From a virus: 64,000 nt of DNA. The notes under the pieces were generated by a model that made no database searches, was not told the DNA's origin, and saw only the letters and a list, made by a program, of their open reading frames with translations. The position numbers and the translations under genes were made by a program. The stretch lies in IMG/VR virus record IMGVR_UViG_3300042519_001962, positions 82,549-146,548 of that record. One strand, given 5' to 3'. Of the stretch, positions 56,969-64,000 are shown piece by piece; positions within the stretch are counted from its first letter, which is position 1; each line of letters opens with the position of its first letter.

Positions 56969-59305
56969 TTATGCTGAGAAACTTGCTCCAGTAGGTAAGA
57001 TATTGAAATCAATTACAATAAATTCAGCAGTTTTTGCTGGTTGTAAGAATATCTGTCCTGCTAAAATGTTTCTATCTACTACATCAGGTGTGTTGTTAGA
57101 TTCATCCATAACTACTTTGAATGCGTATAAACCTTGTCTTTGTTGAATTCCTTCTAAGTAAGGTTGTACAGTGTTGATAAATCTACCACGAGTTGCTGCG
57201 GTATTTTGTTCGAACACTAAGAATCTAGAAGTAGATGCGATATACTTTTTAACGGTAATCAATAATCTTCTTACGTTGATTCTATCCAATGCTGATGCTT
57301 TATCTTGCAACGTTTTTTGTCCAAATGCTACAATACCTTGCCCAGGGAAAGAAGCGATTGGGTTTACTTTGTTTTCATATAAAGTATCTCTTTCAGAATG
57401 TGTTAATCTATTAAGAACTGAAACAGCTCCTACGATTCCTCCTCTATTCAAACCAGCAGGTGCGAACCATTCAGCCGCAATAGCGTCATTTGATGCGTAC
57501 ACAGCAGGTAACAATACTGATGGTGGAACACTTATTAATTTGTTAGTGTTTGAATCAACCATCTTAACCCAAGGGTAGTAAGTACCAGCGTAGTTTGAAT
57601 CAACTGCTGCTGCCTGAGTAGTAGCTTGTGCTATTGTATCAGGTGCTGCGTTAAAATCAGCGATGTAGAAACAATCTTGTCTAGCTTCAACCATATCAAT
57701 TACTTTAGTAGTAACCGGAGTGTGTAATCTTCTAATAACACCCGGAGTTACAACCATATTGATATCATATTCATCAGCGTTTGAAATTGCGTTGATTGCT
57801 TTAGAGTATGCCTCATATCCACTAGCTACAGAAGTTGATAAATCAAATCCCTGTGAGTTAGCTGCTGATATTGCCGTTCCTAAGTTAATTGGAGTTGCCG
57901 GAGATTGTCCGTTAAATCCACCTTGGAAACCTAATATAAATTGTCTCTTAGCCATATCAGTTGAATCAGAACCACTCATTACATAAGTAAGTTGAGAATC
58001 AAATCCGAAATCTACGTTTGCTCCAATTTTAGTAGTTGGTAATGGTGCCAAATAATTAGCGTTATCTAATTTAATACCAATTGTTTCGAAATCAAAACCA
58101 GCAAAATAAATTGGTGAACCAGCAGTATTATCTACTGAACCAGTTTGGAAAACAACAGCAGGTATCCATTCGGCCTGTGTTGTTGTTGTTGTTTCAATTG
58201 GATTAGTATAAGCTCCATGTCCAAATGGTGCTGCTGATACAGGGTATGAACCTTGCTCTTTAACTTCTACTCTAATATATTTTGAGTTATTCAACCAATC
58301 ACCATATTCAGTAATTTTACCAGTTGAATCAATTGTCATAAATCTATCACCAATTACTCTAGCTATAAAGTTAGGAGATGCAGGGTCTAAGTTTACGTTG
58401 TTAAATGTTTCTAATACTGATTTTCTCTTATCAGTATCATTGTATGCTCTTACAGATACAGAGAATGTAGAGTAATCAGTTGCTCCATCTTCACCAGCTG
58501 CTTTCACATTAGAAATACCGATTTTAAATCTTGTGTTTTCGTTGTTACCATATCCTAATGTATGGAAACGGAATAATTCATATCTCTCACCAGAAATAAG
58601 TTGTGATTTTACATAAGGAGTTTGTGCAGGAGATGCTCCAGCTTGCGAAGGTGCTCCTAATCCTAAATCAGTACCACCAAATACTTGAGATGGTAATGCA
58701 ATTGCTACAACTGCTCCAGCAGGATTGCTTGTATTGTAATTAAATGCAGATGCTTCATTTTCAAAGTATGAATAAACATATCCATCTTTTGAACCAAATG
58801 GTGATTCACCAAATACATCACTTACATCATTAGTTGCCGATGGAACTAAAGATGATGATACAAAACCAATACCAGAACCAGAAACTACAAATGAACCAGA
58901 TATAGTTAATGATGGTGTTACAGTAAATGGACCAAATCCTACTTCAGCATCACCATTGTTGGTTGAGTGAATAGTAGAGATTAATTTCTTACCAGCAGAA
59001 CCACTAGCAACTAAACCAATTGGTGTAGCTTGTGTATATCCTCCGGTATCCATTACCCTTACAACAGTCACAGTACCTGCTTCTCTTAAATAGTTTTGAA
59101 CCGCATACTCTGTGTAGTATGTTCCATCAGGTGTTCCGAAAATGTTTTCGAATTCTGATTGTGTTCTTACGATTGTGGGAACAAACGCAGGTCCTTGTTT
59201 GAAAGGTCCTATAAACGCTGCTCCAATTTCTCCGATACCCTGAGCCAAGAACGATAAATCGTTTTCTCTTGTGAATACTCCGGGTGATACAATTCTTTCT
59301 GCCAT
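56969..59305 (-). CDS. 18: Contractile tail sheath protein, gp18-like
   Basis: 778 residues, longer than T4 gp18 (659). N-terminal 'IVSPGVFTRENDLSFLAQGI' and 'FENIFGTPDGTYYTEYAVQN' with 'VTVVRVMD' are characteristic. The C-terminal sheath domain reads 'VLNRLTHSERDTLYENKVNP', 'INVRRLLITVKKYIASTSRF' and 'LEGIQQRQGLYAFKVVMDES'. It contracts to drive the tube through the envelope. The ATG has a GGAG sequence 11 nt upstream and a late-type motif further up. Confidence 0.95.
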   Translation of the reverse strand: MAERIVSPGVFTRENDLSFLAQGIGEIGAAFIGPFKQGPAFVPTIVRTQSEFENIFGTPDGTYYTEYAVQNYLREAGTVTVVRVMDTGGYTQATPIGLVASGSAGKKLISTIHSTNNGDAEVGFGPFTVTPSLTISGSFVVSGSGIGFVSSSLVPSATNDVSDVFGESPFGSKDGYVYSYFENEASAFNYNTSNPAGAVVAIALPSQVFGGTDLGLGAPSQAGASPAQTPYVKSQLISGERYELFRFHTLGYGNNENTRFKIGISNVKAAGEDGATDYSTFSVSVRAYNDTDKRKSVLETFNNVNLDPASPNFIARVIGDRFMTIDSTGKITEYGDWLNNSKYIRVEVKEQGSYPVSAAPFGHGAYTNPIETTTTTQAEWIPAVVFQTGSVDNTAGSPIYFAGFDFETIGIKLDNANYLAPLPTTKIGANVDFGFDSQLTYVMSGSDSTDMAKRQFILGFQGGFNGQSPATPINLGTAISAANSQGFDLSTSVASGYEAYSKAINAISNADEYDINMVVTPGVIRRLHTPVTTKVIDMVEARQDCFYIADFNAAPDTIAQATTQAAAVDSNYAGTYYPWVKMVDSNTNKLISVPPSVLLPAVYASNDAIAAEWFAPAGLNRGGIVGAVSVLNRLTHSERDTLYENKVNPIASFPGQGIVAFGQKTLQDKASALDRINVRRLLITVKKYIASTSRFLVFEQNTAATRGRFINTVQPYLEGIQQRQGLYAFKVVMDESNNTPDVVDRNILAGQIFLQPAKTAEFIVIDFNILPTGASFSA

Positions 59306-59353
59306 ATTTTATTTCTCCAATAAGTTTAGTTTGATTATAATATCAAATACACA

Positions 59354-59363
59354 TATAAATATA
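59354..59363 (-). promoter_or_regulatory. Late-type promoter for the sheath gene
   Basis: Minus strand TATATTTATA, 48 nt before the sheath ATG and just after the terminator at 59374-59391. The leader carries a GGAG sequence. Confidence 0.7.
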
Positions 59364-59373
59364 AAGAAAAATC

Positions 59374-59391
59374 CCAAAACATAAATTTTGG
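59374..59391 (-). terminator. Intrinsic terminator after the tail fibre gene
   Basis: 6-bp stem CCAAAA / TTTTGG with a 6-nt loop followed by GATTTTTC on the minus strand, 40 nt after the tail fibre stop codon. A second late-type core lies between the stop and the stem (59421-59430). Confidence 0.7.
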
Positions 59392-59420
59392 TTGTATGAT
59401 TGGGAGTTTTTCTTCTTTTA

Positions 59421-59430
59421 TATAAATATC
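59421..59430 (-). promoter_or_regulatory. Second late-type core after the tail fibre gene
   Basis: Minus strand GATATTTATA, starting 2 nt after the tail fibre stop codon. It contains the core but lies upstream of a terminator, so it may be weak or produce a short RNA. Confidence 0.4.
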
Positions 59431-59432
59431 AA

Positions 59433-62400
59433 TTATTTTATCAAAGATTTAATCATTTCTTTTAATTCATCAATTTGTTTTTGCTGAGAATTGATTATTT
59501 CGGTTTGTTCTTTAATACCTTCAACTAAAAGAGGAACTACTTTAGCGTAGTTTACAGTTAAGTAATCTTCTCCAGATTTGGAACCTACAATATTATTATT
59601 TTTATCAGTTTCCGTATCAAATGGTGCTAATGTCACAATTTCAGGTAAAACTTCTTGTACTTCTTGTGCTGATAAACCTAATTGTCTTTTTTCGTTTTTG
59701 TATCCGAATGATTTTGCTAAATCATTTTCAACATAATAGAATCCATTCAATTTAGAGATTTTATCTAAAGCGTTTTCAATAGAACCAACTTTAGTTTTTA
59801 ATCTTTCATCAGAGTAGTATGCAATAACATCACCCTGTGCGTAAACCCAGTTATAAGAATAAACATAATCATAGTTTGTTCTATTCAATCTGGAAGTACC
59901 ATTCGGAGCCAAATAATATGCAGTATCACTGTTGTGGTAATATACGTTACCATATACTCTATTATTGAAATATGCAATAGGGTTACCACTCTCTCGTCCG
60001 ATATATGCTACGGAAACTGACTGGCCAGTAGTATTATCATGTATTCTTACATATGAGTTTGCATTATTATCATTTGAATCTAATCTTAAGTTGATATCAT
60101 TAAATGAGTTAATACTCATCGAATCACTAAACGAACCATTTAAATCAGTAGATGCGATACCATGATTTGAATAAGTGTCATAATTCGCGTTCCAGTCAAA
60201 TGACATGTATGCCGTTTTATGGAATGAATTTGACCAAGTACCATATCCCTGTGCTCTACCTTTATTAGTATCTGAACCGAAGTATGTTGTATCAGTTATG
60301 GTTGTATTGAAACGAGATGTTGATGCAAAATCACCATAGTATCCAGAGTTATTACCATCGTAATATATACCACCATAAACTGTACCTGTTCCGAAATTTG
60401 AATAACCAGAATAGTTGTTTGAATTTAGATATCTAACCCATCCGCTGAAACTTCCTCCGGTAATATTTCTTTGATAAATTTCATTTGCATTATCTTCCCA
60501 TCCATATGCCAATTGAGTTCCCCAATAGTTACTTGAGTTTGCATGTCTCATATTTACCTGGAACCACCAAGTTCCAGATGGACCACCATTATATTTATCT
60601 TCACCAAACGTAAATGAACTTATTGGAGTTCGATTGAAATCTGAAACCCAGTTTCCTTCTCCATAACCACTCATATCATTATGAGCTTTTAATGCAGTCT
60701 TAGTTATATTTAAACGAGATGTTGATGCTGGGTCTGCATAATATGCACTATCAGCCGAATCATAATAAATTCCAGCATACATTGCTCCACTATTTCCATC
60801 ATTCACATCAAGCATAGGTACAGTTCTCCAAGTACCAGCATTTGGCCAAGATTGACGGAATCGTAAATTTCCAATTGGACCACCTACCAACTGCCAACCA
60901 TATGCACTATTGTATGCATTGGTGTAGTGATATGCTTGAGTACCTACCCAATGTGAAGTACCAGATGGTTGATTTGATGGGTTTGACCAAGAATCAATGA
61001 ATCCACTACCCCATGTCATCATAGTGTTGAAGTCAGTTGTACCCCAACCCATACTTCCAACCCAATAATTAGAGTCGCCCGTATGAATAAATCTTGGGAT
61101 ATTGTATTTCCATGTTCCTTTGGTTCCTTCTACTGTTCTTGCGGTAAATCCATTAACGCTGGTGCTTCTATCACCTGCATAATTACCATAGTATCCAGTA
61201 TCATCATTATCATAGAATATAGGTGCCTGAACTGAAGTTCTGAACCAACCACGTGATGATATTGCCGCAAAAGTTGTACCATAGTTCATTACCAATAAAC
61301 CGTGGTCATTTAAGAATCCAGCTTGTCCTCCAGCATTAGGATGTGACCAAGATAATCCATATAAGTTACCAGTACCAGTACCATCAATTGCTAATTTATA
61401 TGCATTACCCATTGCAAATATACCCTGATATCTAACAGATGTATAAACACCTACAATTGATTGTCCATAGTTGTTATCTAAGTAAAGGTTTTCATTTCCA
61501 TCAATTCGGATACCACCATTTGCTACTACATATGATAATCTAGCAGTTCCATTAGGGTCTAAATAATATGCAGTATTTGCATAATCATAGTAAAGATTAG
61601 CTCTTAAATTTTTATTACCACCACCAGGTCCAATGTAAACATCACCACCATCATAATAGTTTAATTCTAACGGGTCACTACCTCTACCATTTACAGTATC
61701 AGCATATACGTTTCTACCAATGAAACCATAACTCGTATCTCCCGCCCAATATAAATTATCATAATTAATAGCGTTTATACGAGATGTTGATGCAAAATCA
61801 CCATAGTATCCCGTATTATCCGAATCATAAAATATTGGTGCTCTTAATGAGTTACCACCCGTAGCGTAGTTGTTAAATAATACGGTATTATTTGGATACA
61901 TTTCCATATTAGTAACTCTAGTACCAGATGTATTTGTATTATAGAAATACAAATCACCACCATCACTAAATCTCATATATGCCTGTCCGTGTGCGGTATT
62001 TATTCTACCAAATCCGTTTGGTGAACCATTATTATTAGTTACGTTATATCCAAATCCACCCCAGTTCCACGTTACACCAGGTTCAGATACCCACATTCTT
62101 AAATTAATTTCACCTGCACCAGCACCATTGTTTCCAGACAATAATCTAACTCCAATTTGAGAATCCCCATGTCCACCATTTACTTGAAATGTACCATATA
62201 AGTAAGTGTTACTATTGGGGTTCATATAATATGTAGTATCATCTATATCATAGAATATAGTAGCTCTTGATGAACCATATGCGTAATGATTACCAGCAGT
62301 ATCATATCCACCAACTGTTCTACCGGCAGTTTCAGAATACATATGGAATGCATCAGTACTACCTAACAATTGAGTTGATGTACGTTTACCAACATACCAA

Positions 62401-64000
62401 CTACTACCACTACCACCAATATAACGAACCATTGCTTCCCATCCGTTACCAGGGTTTATAGTAAGGTAGGTATGTTTAGCTCCAGTTAAATTTAAATTAT
62501 AAAAATTAGATGTTGATGCAGGGTCTGCATAATATCCTGAATCATTTCTATCATAATATATAGTACCATAAATTGGACCTGCTCCATCTAATGTGCCACC
62601 ATTCATATTGATACCACCATACAACCAGTTATAACCAGCTGAATAGATACCAGATGGATGCCAAGATGCGTTTCCAGTTCCACCTACGTTACCATTACCT
62701 TGATATGAATAAGTTTGTAGAGTATTTAGGTTTGATGCACCATCACCATTTATATAATACGCAGTGTTGGTATCATAATAAATTGGTGCCCTCATATCCG
62801 TATCAGCTCTAAATGTAGGAGCGTATGTATTAGATAATCTAATTTCAGGCGTTATTGCAGTTTGGACTGTACCAAATGATGTTACTACTGCTATATTCCA
62901 ATTTCTAGATTGTGAATCAGCGTTTGAACTTCTAAATCCAGATGTAAAATCAATAACACTAACTACCGGATAACTCCATCCAGTATTTGTTTCACCTATC
63001 CAAACACAATCAACTCCGTCCTGATTACCAAATCTTACAGTATGTGCAGTTGCACTTGCTCCACCTATAAAAGTAGCAGATGAGTTATAACCACCTTGGT
63101 CATAAGCATAATTACCTAATAGATATTCTGATGTTTGGTTAGTAGAGTAATTATAAATTCGAACCTTCATAGTCCACATAGGGTTATTTCCCCTAAATGG
63201 TAATTTAATTCTAATAGCTCCAGTAGAACCATCTGATGAAAATGCTGCTCCTTGTGGTGCAGTTATTCGTGTCACAACGTTTGGTGATGATGATGAATAA
63301 CCATCACTACTAAATGCTCCACCTGAATGAACAGTTCCACCTATTCTTAAAGAAATTCCAGTTGTATTAGGGTCTAAATAATACCCACTATCATTGTAAT
63401 CTCTAAATAATGTACCTCTTACTTCTTCAGATGCCACAATTCTAGATGAAATTGCTGCTCTAAATGTACCATTATTGATAATCAATAAACCGTGGTCATT
63501 AAGATTATTAGCTCCACCTAATCCACCTGCGTTTGGATGTGACCAACCAATACCATACATATTTGCCGTTGATGTACCTGCCGTATTTGGTTTGTATGAA
63601 TCACCCATAGCAAATACCAATTGTAATCTCTCTGCTGAATAGTTACCAACTATACCTTTTCCGAAATCATCAAATACAATATTTCTAGCATATGTAATTC
63701 TAGTAGTATCTCTCGTATCATGGTAGTGAATTAGGGAATCAGTTCCAGCGAATCTACTATATCTATAAACATTATATCCAGAATCCCAATACCAATGGTC
63801 ACCATACCAAGATGATGAATCTTCTCCAAAATAGAAATGAGAATCACCACTATCGGTTGCACCAACTCTTAAAGTATCATTAATATGAGTTTCATCAGCG
63901 TTACCATTTCCTAAATAAGTGTATCCATTTACATATAAATTATTAGTTACCCTAACATGTGCATCACCAGTACCAATTGAGAATATAAGCGTACCTAAAT
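59433..64000 (-). CDS. Large tail fibre with repeats and C-terminal S74 chaperone, N-terminus outside window
   Basis: At least 1522 residues; the frame is open to the right edge, so an internal TTG/ATG should not be taken as the start. About ten copies of a 20-residue unit with the pattern Y-Y-D-x3-T/S-x-Y-Y-x-D-P-x-S-T-S-x-L ('IYYDSADSAYYADPASTSRL' is one) recur every 80-150 residues. The last 130 residues are an intramolecular chaperone of endosialidase (Peptidase_S74): 'AYYSDERLKTKVGSIENALD', 'LGLSAQEVQEVLPEIV' and 'YLTVNYAKVVPLLVEGIKEQ', which trims itself with a Ser-Lys dyad after trimer folding. A C-terminal coiled coil follows. Confidence 0.92.
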   Translation of the reverse strand, partial: LGTLIFSIGTGDAHVRVTNNLYVNGYTYLGNGNADETHINDTLRVGATDSGDSHFYFGEDSSSWYGDHWYWDSGYNVYRYSRFAGTDSLIHYHDTRDTTRITYARNIVFDDFGKGIVGNYSAERLQLVFAMGDSYKPNTAGTSTANMYGIGWSHPNAGGLGGANNLNDHGLLIINNGTFRAAISSRIVASEEVRGTLFRDYNDSGYYLDPNTTGISLRIGGTVHSGGAFSSDGYSSSSPNVVTRITAPQGAAFSSDGSTGAIRIKLPFRGNNPMWTMKVRIYNYSTNQTSEYLLGNYAYDQGGYNSSATFIGGASATAHTVRFGNQDGVDCVWIGETNTGWSYPVVSVIDFTSGFRSSNADSQSRNWNIAVVTSFGTVQTAITPEIRLSNTYAPTFRADTDMRAPIYYDTNTAYYINGDGASNLNTLQTYSYQGNGNVGGTGNASWHPSGIYSAGYNWLYGGINMNGGTLDGAGPIYGTIYYDRNDSGYYADPASTSNFYNLNLTGAKHTYLTINPGNGWEAMVRYIGGSGSSWYVGKRTSTQLLGSTDAFHMYSETAGRTVGGYDTAGNHYAYGSSRATIFYDIDDTTYYMNPNSNTYLYGTFQVNGGHGDSQIGVRLLSGNNGAGAGEINLRMWVSEPGVTWNWGGFGYNVTNNNGSPNGFGRINTAHGQAYMRFSDGGDLYFYNTNTSGTRVTNMEMYPNNTVLFNNYATGGNSLRAPIFYDSDNTGYYGDFASTSRINAINYDNLYWAGDTSYGFIGRNVYADTVNGRGSDPLELNYYDGGDVYIGPGGGNKNLRANLYYDYANTAYYLDPNGTARLSYVVANGGIRIDGNENLYLDNNYGQSIVGVYTSVRYQGIFAMGNAYKLAIDGTGTGNLYGLSWSHPNAGGQAGFLNDHGLLVMNYGTTFAAISSRGWFRTSVQAPIFYDNDDTGYYGNYAGDRSTSVNGFTARTVEGTKGTWKYNIPRFIHTGDSNYWVGSMGWGTTDFNTMMTWGSGFIDSWSNPSNQPSGTSHWVGTQAYHYTNAYNSAYGWQLVGGPIGNLRFRQSWPNAGTWRTVPMLDVNDGNSGAMYAGIYYDSADSAYYADPASTSRLNITKTALKAHNDMSGYGEGNWVSDFNRTPISSFTFGEDKYNGGPSGTWWFQVNMRHANSSNYWGTQLAYGWEDNANEIYQRNITGGSFSGWVRYLNSNNYSGYSNFGTGTVYGGIYYDGNNSGYYGDFASTSRFNTTITDTTYFGSDTNKGRAQGYGTWSNSFHKTAYMSFDWNANYDTYSNHGIASTDLNGSFSDSMSINSFNDINLRLDSNDNNANSYVRIHDNTTGQSVSVAYIGRESGNPIAYFNNRVYGNVYYHNSDTAYYLAPNGTSRLNRTNYDYVYSYNWVYAQGDVIAYYSDERLKTKVGSIENALDKISKLNGFYYVENDLAKSFGYKNEKRQLGLSAQEVQEVLPEIVTLAPFDTETDKNNNIVGSKSGEDYLTVNYAKVVPLLVEGIKEQTEIINSQQKQIDELKEMIKSLIK

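Noticed and set aside
34076-59363. Plus-strand TATAAATA sequences as T4-type late promoters
   Set aside because: The motif TATATTTATA contains TATAAATA on the plus strand, but no plus-strand gene follows these sites; the minus-strand reading fits the genes.
59433-63620. A tail fibre start codon at 63620
   Set aside because: The codon there is TTG in the middle of an open frame that continues with similar sequence to the window edge, so the true start lies outside.
1-64000. tRNA genes, CRISPR arrays, insertion sequences, integrase or lysogeny genes
   Set aside because: Looked for cloverleaf-like sequences, regular short repeats and transposase or integrase motifs; none were seen, which fits a lytic phage segment. 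Repeats in the fibre and tape measure are protein-coding.

Overview
The window is part of a large, AT-rich, T4-like contractile-tailed phage genome whose host is almost certainly a member of the Bacteroidota. The T4-type replication set is present (family B DNA polymerase, sliding clamp, both clamp-loader subunits, DnaB-like helicase, UvsX, gp32, RNase H). So are a contractile sheath, tail tube, tape measure and baseplate genes. Three observations point to the host: promoters with the Bacteroidota -33/-7 type (TTTGGAAA, 16 nt, TATATTTG), a protein ending in a type IX secretion (T9SS) C-terminal sorting domain, and a small Hc1/histone-H1-like protein of the Bacteroidota kind. All genes but one are read leftwards (minus strand). 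Both window edges cut a gene: a HAD phosphatase on the left and the tail fibre on the right. No gene-free stretch exceeds about 250 nt. I saw no tRNA genes, CRISPR arrays or insertion sequences. Layout from left to right, with transcription running right to left: (1) 1-11 kb, a glycan cluster of about 13 genes with several glycosyltransferases, a UDP-GlcNAc 2-epimerase, a short DegT aminotransferase, a GNAT acetyltransferase and an FkbM methyltransferase. (2) 11-18.4 kb, an RHH protein, a RecB/Cas4-like nuclease, clamp loader, a DUF4338/DruA-like protein, clamp and DNA polymerase. (3) 18.5-23.5 kb, an accessory island with a GT-B transferase, a DUF262/HNH nuclease resembling GmrSD enzymes and two Mom-like DNA-modification proteins. 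(4) 23.5-27.5 kb, nucleotide metabolism (thioredoxin, NrdA, MazG, NrdB), a SET protein and the Hc1-like protein. (5) 27.6-33.3 kb, helicase, RNase H, UvsX, gp32 and small proteins. (6) 33.4-43 kb, an unusual cassette of secreted, outer-membrane and lysis proteins: YkuD-like protein, C-type lectin with an inserted LamG domain, small exported protein, outer-membrane barrel, holin candidate, CsgG-like protein, T9SS-tagged cohesin/dockerin protein, HExxH metallopeptidase, GH19 endolysin and SpeD. (7) 43-47.4 kb, a putative virion protein, a family A polymerase-like protein and a GT2. (8) 47.4-64 kb, baseplate, tape measure, tail chaperones, tube, sheath and tail fibre. Two promoter classes partition the map. 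Early-type promoters (coding-strand TTTGGAAA-N16-TATATTTG) precede replication and metabolism genes. A second motif, coding-strand ATATTTATA, precedes structural and exported-protein genes. gp32 has both. Strong terminators separate several transcription units, sometimes directly joined to the next promoter. Between the tail tube and tape measure, a conserved short reading frame has no start codon and lies in the +1 frame after a run of seven T residues, which suggests programmed frameshifting of the tail assembly chaperone.
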